A program made the translations under genes and the position numbers. Positions 1 through 8,273 of a DNA stretch of 64,000 nt are shown one piece after another (position 1 is the stretch's first letter; each line of letters starts with the position of its first letter). The DNA comes from Segatella copri. Its GTDB lineage: Bacteria; Bacteroidota; Bacteroidia; Bacteroidales; Bacteroidaceae. The stretch is from assembly GCF_019249795.2 (NCBI RefSeq), contig NZ_CP156891.1:1940001-2004000 (forward strand), read 5' to 3'. Below the pieces are notes generated by a model. The model was not told the origin of the DNA, made no database searches, and was given only the letters and a program-made list of their open reading frames with translations.

Positions 1-669
1 GAGACGGAAGAAGGCACGAAGAGTGCGGCTGATTACCAACCGGAAGAACAGGCAAGCAGGCAAGCGAATGCACCAAAAGCAGGAAAGACCAGCCATCTTT
101 CGCAGGTAAATCTCAAGACGATGGCACAGTCGAATCCTTTCTACAAGGAAGCCTCGAAAATCATGCAGGGCAAACTCACAGAGACCGATGCCAGACGCCG
201 CCATACCATCCTCAACTACTGCGAACATTTCCGCAGAGCCTATACCACCAAGGATCTAGATTTCCTGAAACAGGTATTTAGCGACAAGGCACTCATCATC
301 GTAGGAAACGTGATAAAACCAGTAGCCAACGACAACAAGTGTCAGGCTGAAGCAAAGGTAACCTACGCCATTCACTCGAAGAAAGACTATATTTCAAGAC
401 TGGCGAAGGTATTTACAGCCAACCAGAAGATAGACTTGAAATTCTCGGGATTCCGCATCATGCGCCATCCTACGATGGACGGCATTTATGGCGTCACCCT
501 CCGGCAGCAATACAAGAGCGACCGCTACGCAGACGACGGCTATCTCTTTCTGCTCTGGGATTTCCGCAACCCGTCCATGCCACTCATCCACGTGCGCACC
601 TGGCAACCGGCAGGAACCGTACATAGCAGAGACGATGTAATCAGTATACAAGACTTTAATTTAGAATAA
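1..669 (+). CDS. NTF2-like fold protein, 5' end outside window
   Basis: The frame is open to the first base, so the gene begins upstream; the ATG at 121 is probably internal. The first 40 or so visible codons (E, T, K, S, Q, A-rich) look like a disordered linker. The remaining ~170 residues have the layout of an NTF2/SnoaL-like domain: helix with 'RRRHTILNYCEHFRRAY', then 'DLDFLKQVFSDKALIIVG', then strands ending '...YLFLLWDFRNP...IHVRTWQP'. I see no catalytic signature and assign no reaction. It ends one base before the next ATG, so the two are very probably co-transcribed, and it is the first visible member of a five-gene run that ends in a Ser/Thr kinase. Confidence 0.6.
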   Translation, partial: ETEEGTKSAADYQPEEQASRQANAPKAGKTSHLSQVNLKTMAQSNPFYKEASKIMQGKLTETDARRRHTILNYCEHFRRAYTTKDLDFLKQVFSDKALIIVGNVIKPVANDNKCQAEAKVTYAIHSKKDYISRLAKVFTANQKIDLKFSGFRIMRHPTMDGIYGVTLRQQYKSDRYADDGYLFLLWDFRNPSMPLIHVRTWQPAGTVHSRDDVISIQDFNLE

Positions 670-670
670 T

Positions 671-1621
671 ATGATGATACTCTTATTCATATTAAGCCTG
701 TGGTCAGCATCCGTTCAGGCACAAGAGTTTTCGGTAGCAGGTTTTCGCCTGTTGCCCAACGACGTGAGTGCCTTTATCACCCCCGTGCGCGACCTCAACG
801 ATGAACCTTGCGCCCTGGTGAAGGTAGAAGCACCCTCCGACTTTGCCTTCTCCACCCCGCTAGGAATCGTATCGCGAAAAGATAAAGTGGGCGAAATCTG
901 GCTCTATCTTCCTAAAGGCTCCAAACTGCTCACCATCAAGCATCCGGAATGGGGCGTGCTCCGCGATTACCGGTTCAGCAAACCGCTGGAAAGCAGAATG
1001 ACCTACGAGCTGAAACTGAAACTGCCCAAGCCTACTCCTATCATCCAGGAGAAGCACGACACCATCGTAGAGGTAAAGACGGTAATAGATACGATTGCCA
1101 TTCCACAAGTACGTAAGAAGATGCCACTCGCCCTCTACACGCTCGCCACGCTATCCCTTCATGAAGACGGACCGTCCTATGGTCTCTTCTTCGCCCTGAT
1201 GCGCCGCCACGGCTTCTTCATCCATGCCAGCAGCAACCTCAAGAGCATAGGCAGCACAGAGGGAACCTGCAACAAAGAAGGTTTCACGCCGGGCAGCAGC
1301 ATCAAACCTTATTATACAGGCAATACACGCCACCAGAACTACACCTTTACCGCTGGAGCCATCCACCACATCACGCATGGCTTCTGTCTCTTCGAAGGCG
1401 TAGGCTACGGCAAAGCCGCTACAGCCTGGCAGCAGACCGAGAGCAGCGGAGGCGGATACCTGCTCAACGAAGACCTTACCCACAAAGGCTTCGCAGCCCA
1501 GCTAGGTGTGCTCGCCTCGTTCAACAGAGTGAGCATCGCAGCCTCAGCCATCACCATCGCCGGGAAACAATGGCAGGGCAGCATCGGCATAGGTATTAAA
1601 ATCGGAAAACAAAAGAAGTAA
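671..1621 (+). CDS. Exported beta-rich protein, putative outer-membrane beta-barrel
   Basis: Residues 1-17 form a signal peptide (hydrophobic 'ILLFILSLW', cleavage after 'VQA'). The mature N-terminus to about residue 120 is beta-rich and resembles the PEGA-like exported domains common in Bacteroidetes ('LWLYLPKGSKLLTIKHPEWGV' type strand pattern), but I cannot assign it with certainty. A spacer rich in I, V, T and P ('IIQEKHDTIVEVKTVIDTI') leads to a C-terminal region of alternating aromatic/hydrophobic strands ending 'GIGIKIGK', like a small beta-barrel. It sits 1 bp after the NTF2-like gene and 3 bp before the LRR lipoprotein gene. Function unknown; an envelope partner of the kinase encoded downstream is an inference from linkage only. 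Confidence 0.55.
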   Translation: MMILLFILSLWSASVQAQEFSVAGFRLLPNDVSAFITPVRDLNDEPCALVKVEAPSDFAFSTPLGIVSRKDKVGEIWLYLPKGSKLLTIKHPEWGVLRDYRFSKPLESRMTYELKLKLPKPTPIIQEKHDTIVEVKTVIDTIAIPQVRKKMPLALYTLATLSLHEDGPSYGLFFALMRRHGFFIHASSNLKSIGSTEGTCNKEGFTPGSSIKPYYTGNTRHQNYTFTAGAIHHITHGFCLFEGVGYGKAATAWQQTESSGGGYLLNEDLTHKGFAAQLGVLASFNRVSIAASAITIAGKQWQGSIGIGIKIGKQKK

Positions 1622-1624
1622 GAA

Positions 1625-3271
1625 ATGAACATAAAAAGCATATTACGCAGCATCAGATTTCTTGCCCTCCTGATAGGAAACATGATGATGGCAGGTTGCA
1701 GCAATAGCGATAAGCCTGCCTATCTGGAACCGCACCTGATAACCACAGAGGCGACCCACATCACCCGAACAGAGGCTACCCTCAACGGATCAGCCACCAT
1801 AGAGGGAGAAACAGAAATGCCGAAACTCCTGTTCAGATACGGCACTTCGGAGAGCATGAACCTCAATACCAGCGAGGTTCATGCCCAGGGAGCTGACGTC
1901 TCGCTGGTTCTGACGGGGCTCAAAGCGGGCACTACCTATTATTATATGCTGCAGGGCAACAACGGGCGAACAACCACAACCAGCAACATGATGAGTTTCA
2001 CCACCCAGCCCAATATAAGTCCGAAACTATCGTCGGCTACGCTCTTGAGTCACGGACCGATGAGCGCATTCGTAAGCTACGAAATAACCGATGATGGTGG
2101 CGAGCCGATGACCGAAACCGGATGCTACGTTTATCTGACCGGCAAGCCGGAGAACAAGCAGAAATGCATCGTAGAAAACTTTGACGGAAAGAAGGGAAAA
2201 ATCAAGTTGCGCATCGGAAATCTGGAGCGGAATGCCCACTATGAATTCCAGCCTTTCGCTCGGAATAGGGTAGGAGAAACCATAGGAACCGCCATCAAAT
2301 ATGATACGAGCGACGCCATTACGCTAAACGAAACAGGTGAACTGATCCAGCTGATGGGCAATCATCTTTACGAATATACCCAGTTGACCATAGCCGGAAC
2401 CCTGAACGGCGAAGACCTCAGCTGTATGAGAATGATGATGGGGCGCGACAACGATAACGCAGTCACCCCCGGCAAGCTATCGGATATAGACCTTACCGAC
2501 GTTCACCTCGCAGCAGGCGGAATGGTAGGTCCTTATCATCACGAAGCTGCAGAAAACCAGATTGTGCAAGGCACATTTGCCGGTTGCGAAAAACTCACCC
2601 ACGTAGTTCTCCCAGCCGATGCAACCACCATAGAGAAAGATGCATTTGCCGATTGTACTTCGCTCCGCAAGATAGAAATTCCTGCCTCAGCAGGCAGCAT
2701 TCTCCCTTCCAGCGGATGCACGGCGCTCGAAGCCCTTACGGTTTCGCCTGCCAACGCTAACTACAAGAGTCAGGACGGCGTCTTGCTGAATGCAGAAGGC
2801 AACAGAATCATCTGGTTTCCGATGGGCAAGAAGGGCAAATACACCCTTCCTTCCGCCTTTACCTCCATTGGCGCCTACGCCTTCAAGGAATGCAGCATCG
2901 AGGCGTTTTATCTGTCAGACAACGTTGAAACATTAGGACAAGGCGCCTTCATGGACAGTCAGATAAAGGAAATACATCTTGGGGCAGGCATCAAGCTGAT
3001 TCCTACAGGCGTTTTCCAAGGCTGCCGGAAACTCACGAAAGTGTATCTGGGAGCCAACACAGAACAAATCAGCAACTACGCCTTCGACGGAAGTCCGCTT
3101 ACCGACCTTTATGTTTCAGCTTCCATGATTCCTTACTGCGAAGAAAACGCCTTCGCCAACAAGGTAGAAGACTTCTTCGCCACCTGCGTGCTCCACGTGC
3201 CTGCAGGCATGAAAAAGAGCTATCAGAACCATAAAATATGGGGTAAATTCACCCATATAGTAGAAGAATAA
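1625..3271 (+). CDS. Lipoprotein with FN3-like domains and BspA-type leucine-rich repeats
   Basis: A lipoprotein signal ends in the lipobox 'MAGC' with Cys25. Two fibronectin-III-like stretches follow (about residues 35-130, 'TEATLNGSA...GLKAGTTYYYML', and 130-225). From about residue 300 to the end come LRR_5/BspA repeats: 'FAGCEKLTHVVLPADATTI', 'FADCTSLRKIEIPA', 'FKECSIEAFYLSDNVETL', 'FQGCRKLTKVYLGAN'. The last 25 residues match the usual end of this family ('LHVPAGMKKSYQNH.IWGKF'). BspA proteins are surface lipoproteins often linked to adhesion or ligand binding; here that is family knowledge, not shown. It is third in the run, 35 bp before the next gene. Confidence 0.85.
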   Translation: MNIKSILRSIRFLALLIGNMMMAGCSNSDKPAYLEPHLITTEATHITRTEATLNGSATIEGETEMPKLLFRYGTSESMNLNTSEVHAQGADVSLVLTGLKAGTTYYYMLQGNNGRTTTTSNMMSFTTQPNISPKLSSATLLSHGPMSAFVSYEITDDGGEPMTETGCYVYLTGKPENKQKCIVENFDGKKGKIKLRIGNLERNAHYEFQPFARNRVGETIGTAIKYDTSDAITLNETGELIQLMGNHLYEYTQLTIAGTLNGEDLSCMRMMMGRDNDNAVTPGKLSDIDLTDVHLAAGGMVGPYHHEAAENQIVQGTFAGCEKLTHVVLPADATTIEKDAFADCTSLRKIEIPASAGSILPSSGCTALEALTVSPANANYKSQDGVLLNAEGNRIIWFPMGKKGKYTLPSAFTSIGAYAFKECSIEAFYLSDNVETLGQGAFMDSQIKEIHLGAGIKLIPTGVFQGCRKLTKVYLGANTEQISNYAFDGSPLTDLYVSASMIPYCEENAFANKVEDFFATCVLHVPAGMKKSYQNHKIWGKFTHIVEE

Positions 3272-3306
3272 AAATGTTGAATAATCATATAATTAAAAGA
3301 TAAATT

Positions 3307-3876
3307 ATGACAACACCCGAAATAGAAGAGCTCAAATCACTCGTAGAACAGAAATACGGCAAGATTCTTGCCACGACAACCGACTTCGAAGAGTTTTCAC
3401 TCTATCTGGAGAAGAAAGCAAGTGGAACTATTTCGCCATCAACCCTCAAACGACTCTATGGTTATGTGAGCGACAATCACAAGCCACGCATGGTAACCCT
3501 CGATGTGCTTTCCCAATATATCGGTCATCGGAACTACATGGAATTTACCCATTGGCTCAAGACAAGCACCAAGTACAACAGTTCCTTCTTCAAGGCAAAC
3601 CAGCTGGTTAGTAGCGATTTGCAAGAAGGTTCTCTTGTTTCTATCGGTTGGAGTCCCAACCGTCTGCTGCAGCTCCGCTATCTGGGCGACAGTACCTATG
3701 AAATAGAGAAATCAGAGAACAGCAAGCTGCAGCCTGGCGACCGCTTCGTAACAGGCTGTTTCATCAAGGAACAGCCCCTCTTCCTGCCCTACATCGAGCG
3801 TGACGGCGAGCGTACAGCCTCGTTCGTAGCCGGCAGAAACGGTGGACTTACCGTCATCAGCATCAACGAGAAATAA
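3307..3876 (+). CDS. Putative DNA-binding-like protein with 'STLKRLYGYV' domain
   Basis: 189 residues. Residues 5-85 carry a helical module I have seen repeatedly in Bacteroidetes proteins of unknown role: 'LVEQKYGKIL..TTDFEEFSLYL', 'ISPSTLKRLYGYV', 'PRMVTLDVLSQYIGHRNYMEF'. Its helix arrangement resembles a helix-turn-helix domain, so DNA binding is a reasonable but unproven guess. The C-terminal half (about 95-189) is beta-rich ('EGSLVSIGWSPNRLLQLRYLGDSTYEI') and could form a small barrel. There is no signal peptide, so it should be cytoplasmic, in contrast to the two genes before it. It lies 30 bp ahead of the kinase gene; a substrate or output partner of that kinase is an attractive inference. 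Confidence 0.5.
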   Translation: MTTPEIEELKSLVEQKYGKILATTTDFEEFSLYLEKKASGTISPSTLKRLYGYVSDNHKPRMVTLDVLSQYIGHRNYMEFTHWLKTSTKYNSSFFKANQLVSSDLQEGSLVSIGWSPNRLLQLRYLGDSTYEIEKSENSKLQPGDRFVTGCFIKEQPLFLPYIERDGERTASFVAGRNGGLTVISINEK

Positions 3877-3912
3877 AATAACAGTAATCAAGAAAAAGAG
3901 GAATCCGTGAGC

Positions 3913-4881
3913 ATGGAAGAAACTGAAGAAAAGAAGAAGAAAACGACATCGGGATTTACCGAGGATATCAGCAAGGAGATGAGCAATTCAAACCCCTTGC
4001 CTGTGGAGGATGCATTCAGCAATCTCCACCAATGCTACGTGTCTATTTCGGGCCATACACGCATCTTTACAGCCACCAAATACGGCAAGCGTTTCATGTT
4101 GAAATGTCTCAAGAACGATTTTCTCTACACCCCTATTTACCGCCAGGCACTCGCCAAGGAGTTTGAAATAGGCCAGCAGCTGGAACATCCCAATATCTGC
4201 CGTACCATCGACCTGGAAAAGGTTGACAACCTGGGCACGGTAGTGGTGATGGAATATATTGACGGCGATAATCTGGAGCAGCTCATCAAGAAGAATGCCC
4301 TCTCGGCAGAACTCGCCCGCAAGATAGCAGGACAGCTGATGGATGCGCTGGAATACATGCACAACAAACAGATGATTCATCGCGATCTGAAGCCTTCCAA
4401 CATCATGATTACACATAACGGGCAGAACGTGAAACTCATAGATTTCGGTCTCTCGGATAGCGATTCTTTCTGCGTATTGAAATCGCCAGCCGGAACTTCG
4501 GGCTATATTGCTCCCGAACAGATGCTACCAGCTGCCAAGGCTGAACCGCGTGCCGATATTTATTCTCTGGGCATGGTTCTGGGCGACATGGCCAAGGCTA
4601 CGGGCGATAAGGCGCTCAGCAAGATGGCAGAAATCTGTAGTTGCCGCGACCCGCAAAGCCGTCCGCAAAACATCGCCCAACTGCGCCAACGCCTGTCCTG
4701 TACGCCCCGTTACCGCCACGCCTTGCTCCTGCTCTGTGCCCTCATCATCGCCCTACTGGCAGCCCTGGCTGGGAGCTATTATCATCTGGAGAAGAGTGCC
4801 CAAGAACCTGCATCTTCGGCAAGCGACAGCATTCAGCCCAACGACAATAAGGTAATCGACTATCAGCTTTGGGATAAATAA
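3913..4881 (+). CDS. Membrane-anchored serine/threonine protein kinase (PASTA-less)
   Basis: A Hanks-type kinase domain: ATP-anchoring Lys in 'FMLKCLKN' (about residue 64), catalytic loop 'HRDLKPSN' (about 156), 'DFGLSDSD' (about 177) and 'APEQM' (about 200). The usual glycine-rich loop GxGxxG is not recognisable ('SISGHTRIFTATKYG'), so nucleotide binding may be atypical. A single hydrophobic helix (about 270-290, 'LLLLCALIIALLAALAG') follows a Cys-containing tail, with only ~30 residues beyond it and no PASTA or other sensor domain, which implies that sensing is done by a partner. A GTG codon two codons earlier (3907) is in frame; I prefer the ATG at 3913. It is last in the co-directional run; the next gene has its own promoter. 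Confidence 0.88.
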   Translation: MEETEEKKKKTTSGFTEDISKEMSNSNPLPVEDAFSNLHQCYVSISGHTRIFTATKYGKRFMLKCLKNDFLYTPIYRQALAKEFEIGQQLEHPNICRTIDLEKVDNLGTVVVMEYIDGDNLEQLIKKNALSAELARKIAGQLMDALEYMHNKQMIHRDLKPSNIMITHNGQNVKLIDFGLSDSDSFCVLKSPAGTSGYIAPEQMLPAAKAEPRADIYSLGMVLGDMAKATGDKALSKMAEICSCRDPQSRPQNIAQLRQRLSCTPRYRHALLLLCALIIALLAALAGSYYHLEKSAQEPASSASDSIQPNDNKVIDYQLWDK

Positions 4882-4938
4882 AGCAGGAACTTTAAACATA
4901 TTTATCTCTTTTTCTTTCCATATTCGGCAGAAATACGC

Positions 4939-4946
4939 TACTTTTG
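4939..4946 (+). promoter_or_regulatory. -7 promoter element for the helicase gene
   Basis: TACTTTTG fits the Bacteroidetes -7 consensus TAnnTTTG. The ATG lies only 8 bp beyond it (4955), so the mRNA leader would be very short. No clear TTTG is seen at -33. Confidence 0.6.
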
Positions 4947-4954
4947 CACCCTAT

Positions 4955-6928
4955 ATGGAACAGATTTCACCAATTCAGGCATTATTGCAGCAACGCACCC
5001 TGCTCCAGCTGGAGTATTATACCGAGAAAGAAGCCTTCCGCAAGCTTACCGAACAGATGGGCATGCAGCGGAAGGTGAAACGAGGTGATGCCTGGTTCCC
5101 GCTACAGGTGGGAAAGAGCTTTTATAATTCGCTGAACCAGACAGCCATAGAGGTTTTCCGAACCTCTGACCAGGATATCGAGCACAATTTTGAGTTCGGT
5201 CGCCCCGTCATGTTCTTTAGAAGTGAAGGAAGTGAAGAACTTAAATATTTCTCCTTTACCGGAACCGTGAGTTATGTAGATGGCGACAGAATGGTGGTTA
5301 CCGTACCCGATTCTGCCCCTCTGCTCGAACTTCAGCAGTCAACCGATCCTATCGGCGTACAGCTATCCTTTGACGAAACCAGCTACAAACTGATGTTCGA
5401 GGCCTTGGACCGCGTGATGAAGGCGAAGAACAACCGTCTGGCTTATCTCCGCGATTTATTCTATTCCCATCAGAAGGCAGGAAGATTCTCCTTCGAACCG
5501 ATGAAGTTCCCTTGGCTCAATCCTACCCAGGAAAGGGCTGTGAACGAGGTGCTTTGGGCGAAGGATGTGGCCATCGTTCACGGACCTCCGGGAACCGGAA
5601 AGACTACAACCCTGGTGGAAGCCATCAACGAAACCCTGATGCGTGAGAGCCAGGTTCTGGTGTGTGCACAGAGCAACATGGCGGTAGACTGGATATCAGA
5701 AAAACTGGTGGATAGAGGCATCAACGTGCTCCGTATCGGAAACCCGACCCGCGTGAACGACAAGATGCTGGGCTTCACCTACGAGCGTCGCTTTGAGAGC
5801 CATCCTGATTACCCTCAGCTTTGGGCAATCCGCAAGGCAATCAGGGAATTAAGAAAGAACAGAAAGAAGGGTAGCGAAAACTATCATCAGAAGATGGATA
5901 GGCTGAAGAGCCGTGCTGCCGAGATAGAACTCCGCATCAACGCAGAACTCTTTGGCGAGGCGCGTGTCATCGCCTGTACCCTCGTAGGCTCAGCCCATCA
6001 TCTGCTGGAAGGCATGAAGTTCGGTACCCTCTTTATCGACGAGGCTGCCCAGGCTTTGGAAGCTGCCTGCTGGATTCCGATGAAGAGAGCCAGCCGGGTG
6101 ATTCTGGCAGGCGACCATTGTCAGCTGCCGCCTACCGTAAAGAGTATTGCGGCATTAAGAGCCGGACTGGGCAAGACCCTGATGGAGCGCATCGCCGAAA
6201 ACAAGCCTGAGGTGGTAACCCTGCTGAAAATCCAATACCGCATGAACGACGAAATCATGCGATTCTCCAGCGACTGGTTCTACGGGGGCAAGGTGGAGAG
6301 TGCGCCTCAGATCAAATACCGCAGCGTATTGGATTATGACCATCCGATAACGTGGATTGACACTTCGAACGAGGAGAATCAGATAACGATAGAAGGAGAA
6401 GATGCTCCTGAGGATTCTGCTTCCACAGCATCTTCTGTATCTGCAGCCAATCAGAATTCTGATTTGAACTTCAAGGAGCAGTTTGTGGGCGAGAGTTTCG
6501 GGCGCATCAACAAGGCAGAAGCCGAACTTACCCTGCTCACTCTGGCGGAATACTTCACCAAGATAGGCAAGCAGCGCGTTTTGGAGGAAAGAATCGATGT
6601 AGGCATCATTTCGCCTTACCGTGCCCAGGTACAATATCTCAAGAAGCTCATCAAGAAGTATGAGTTCTTCAAGCCTTACCGCCGCCTGATAAGCGTGAAT
6701 ACGGTAGATGGTTTCCAGGGACAGGAAAGAGACGTAATTCTCATCTCCCTGGTGCGTTCCAACGATGAAGGTCAGATAGGATTCCTGAAAGACCTCCGCC
6801 GCATGAACGTGGCGATGACGAGAGCCCGAATGAAGCTCATCATCCTGGGCAACAAGGACACGATGACGAAACATCCTTTCTACAAGAAACTGTGGGAGTA
6901 TGTGGAAGCTATCAACAACAACGAATAA
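4955..6928 (+). CDS. UPF1/IGHMBP2-like superfamily 1 helicase
   Basis: 657 residues. Walker A 'GPPGTGKTT' at about residue 209, motif II 'IDEAAQALE' at about 362, motif III 'ILAGDHCQLPPT', motif IV 'QYRMNDEIMRFSS', motif V 'TVDGFQGQERDVILISLVRS', motif VI 'MNVAMTRARMKLIILG'. This is the full set of SF1B helicase motifs of the AAA_11/AAA_12 type. The N-terminal ~190 residues correspond to the beta-barrel region of the IGHMBP2 group. An acidic, Ser/Ala-rich insertion interrupts the second RecA fold (about 490-510). Expected role: ATP-driven unwinding or remodelling of RNA or DNA in the cytoplasm; the exact substrate in Bacteroidetes is not known to me. It is followed 15 bp later by a small gene that is probably co-transcribed. 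Confidence 0.9.
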   Translation: MEQISPIQALLQQRTLLQLEYYTEKEAFRKLTEQMGMQRKVKRGDAWFPLQVGKSFYNSLNQTAIEVFRTSDQDIEHNFEFGRPVMFFRSEGSEELKYFSFTGTVSYVDGDRMVVTVPDSAPLLELQQSTDPIGVQLSFDETSYKLMFEALDRVMKAKNNRLAYLRDLFYSHQKAGRFSFEPMKFPWLNPTQERAVNEVLWAKDVAIVHGPPGTGKTTTLVEAINETLMRESQVLVCAQSNMAVDWISEKLVDRGINVLRIGNPTRVNDKMLGFTYERRFESHPDYPQLWAIRKAIRELRKNRKKGSENYHQKMDRLKSRAAEIELRINAELFGEARVIACTLVGSAHHLLEGMKFGTLFIDEAAQALEAACWIPMKRASRVILAGDHCQLPPTVKSIAALRAGLGKTLMERIAENKPEVVTLLKIQYRMNDEIMRFSSDWFYGGKVESAPQIKYRSVLDYDHPITWIDTSNEENQITIEGEDAPEDSASTASSVSAANQNSDLNFKEQFVGESFGRINKAEAELTLLTLAEYFTKIGKQRVLEERIDVGIISPYRAQVQYLKKLIKKYEFFKPYRRLISVNTVDGFQGQERDVILISLVRSNDEGQIGFLKDLRRMNVAMTRARMKLIILGNKDTMTKHPFYKKLWEYVEAINNNE

Positions 6929-6943
6929 AATAAAGACTATTTT

Positions 6944-7345
6944 ATGCTACAACGAGACTACATACAGCGGTTGATTCGCGAGTTTATGGCGGCACTCGAA
7001 AGAATGCTCGAAAAGAAAGAGGTGGAGGTGAGACGTGAGAAGATTAAGGAGCTCTACAATCAATACGTAGGCCCTTACGCCTTCTACAGCATCGCCACCA
7101 TCGAGGACGTGATGAAGGCGATGGCAGGAATCGACGACGAGGAGAAGCGACTCTCCAAGATGGATATGCTTGCCGAACTCTACTATCACGAGGCGGATAC
7201 CGTGGGACAGCCCGCAAGAGATGAACTCCTGAACAAGGCGTTCATGCTCTTCGATTATGTGGAAGCCCACGGAGATACGTTTTCCATTGAGCGCCGCAAT
7301 AAAATGGCACAAATCAAACAGAAGATTGGAGATGCGCTCAAATAA
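6944..7345 (+). CDS. Small alpha-helical protein of unknown function
   Basis: 133 residues, soluble, charged and probably all-helical ('LIREFMAALERMLEKKEVEVRREKIKELYNQYVG' at the N-terminus, 'RDELLNKAFMLFDYVEAHGDTFSIERRNKMAQIKQKIG' type tail). I recognise no domain. It begins 15 bp after the helicase stop, so co-transcription and a helper role to the helicase are possible. The codon usage looks like its neighbours. Confidence 0.7.
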   Translation: MLQRDYIQRLIREFMAALERMLEKKEVEVRREKIKELYNQYVGPYAFYSIATIEDVMKAMAGIDDEEKRLSKMDMLAELYYHEADTVGQPARDELLNKAFMLFDYVEAHGDTFSIERRNKMAQIKQKIGDALK

Positions 7346-7435
7346 AGAGTGCATCCACCTTTTTATATTTTTAGGATAACAAAAACTAATCATAAAGTTC
7401 AATGGTCAAAACTCAAAGTTCAAATTTCGATGCTG

Positions 7436-7609
7436 AGTGGCGTAATGGAAATGATTGCGAGATGCGGTGTGAGTCTCTGGCTGGTACCAGTCCTGGCGTG
7501 GACGGGTGTCTGCTTCGGCGACCCTGTAGCGTGGGTCATGGCAGATTTCTTCCTCATTCCCGCCTTCCTTTGGCTTTACAAGCATCTGAAGAAGGAGCAA
7601 GTCCGATAG
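7436..7609 (+). pseudogene. C-terminal relic of a MATE-family multidrug exporter
   Basis: The frame encodes 'SGVMEMIARCGVSLWLVPVLAW', 'TGVCFGDPVAWVMADFFLIPAFL' and 'WLYKHLKK', which closely follows the last two membrane segments and the end of Bacteroidetes MATE (NorM/DinF-like) Na+ or H+/drug antiporters. Nothing of the preceding ~400 residues is present. The fragment starts immediately after a 'CTCAAAGTTCAAA' repeat (about 7405-7420) of a type seen in several intergenic gaps here, so the breakpoint coincides with a repeat. The longer open frame from 7349 is fortuitous; a functional product is unlikely. Confidence 0.7.
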
Positions 7610-7648
7610 GGTAATTTTGACATTTTAAAAATTTGCATTAAAAAAATT

Positions 7649-7661
7649 CTGCTAAGGGTTA
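7649..7661 (+). promoter_or_regulatory. CTGCTAAGGGTTA element upstream of the ECF sigma gene
   Basis: CTGCTAAGGGTTA lies 50 bp upstream of the sigma gene and is present again, inverted and exact, over the sigma stop codon (8254-8266). GGGTTAG followed about 20 bp later by a short CG-containing element resembles promoters that Bacteroidetes ECF sigma factors use on their own operons, so this may be an autoregulated -35 region. That reading is inference. Confidence 0.4.
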
Positions 7662-7711
7662 GGAAAATGAAAATTCGATTGTAATATAGGCAAAAGAAAA
7701 GAAATAAAGTA

Positions 7712-8263
7712 ATGCAAATAAACAAAGAAACGATAGAACAGCTCTTCCGGCAGCATTATCTGAGGATGTACCAATTGGCCAGGGTACTTCTGAAGGATGA
7801 TGCAGCCAGCAAGGATGTGGTGAGCGAAGTCTTTGCCGATGTGCTCGACGGAAAGACCCAACTGGGTCTTGATAACGAGACAATAGCCAGCAATTCGCCC
7901 CTGCCTTCCGCCAACGCCGGGAGCTATCTTCTGGTGTGTGTGCGCCATAAATGCCTCAACCTGTTGAGCCGAAAGAAGATGAAAGACCGTGTTCATCATC
8001 TCCTGAAAGCCGATACTTCGCCTTCGATAGTTCCCCAGGAATCGATGATTGCCGAAATAGACAGGGAAACCGACAAATACGAAGCAATTCTGGCTTATAT
8101 GAATGCTGAGCTCACGCCACAAACCCGCAAGGTACTCGATCTCCGTTTTCGGCAGAAACTGAAATATCGGGAGATTGCTACGGAATTGGGCATCAGCGAA
8201 GTGGCAGTTTATAAGCATCTGGCGCAAGGCATCAGAAAATTAAAGCAAAAGTTTAACCCTTAG
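7712..8263 (+). CDS. ECF-family RNA polymerase sigma factor
   Basis: 183 residues. Region 2 spans about residues 8-100 ('LFRQHYLRMYQLARVLLKDDAASKDVVSEVF', then 'GSYLLVCVRHKCLNLLSRKK'). Region 4 spans about 130-180 ('LTPQTRKVLDLRF', 'KYREIATELGISEVAVYKHL'), the sigma-24-type helix-turn-helix. There are no regions 1 or 3. It directs RNA polymerase to a small set of promoters, and the FecR-like gene 10 bp downstream is the expected membrane anti-sigma factor. The region 2/4 linker contains a ~35-residue stretch ('GKTQLGLDNETIASNSPLPS') inserted within region 2, which is longer than usual. Target genes presumably include the receptor gene at 9034. Confidence 0.92.
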   Translation: MQINKETIEQLFRQHYLRMYQLARVLLKDDAASKDVVSEVFADVLDGKTQLGLDNETIASNSPLPSANAGSYLLVCVRHKCLNLLSRKKMKDRVHHLLKADTSPSIVPQESMIAEIDRETDKYEAILAYMNAELTPQTRKVLDLRFRQKLKYREIATELGISEVAVYKHLAQGIRKLKQKFNP

Positions 8264-8273
8264 CAGATTTATT

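Noticed and set aside
7349..7435. N-terminal extension of the MATE relic as a true small membrane protein.
   Set aside because: The extension is encoded by an intergenic repeat and has no protein-like pattern.
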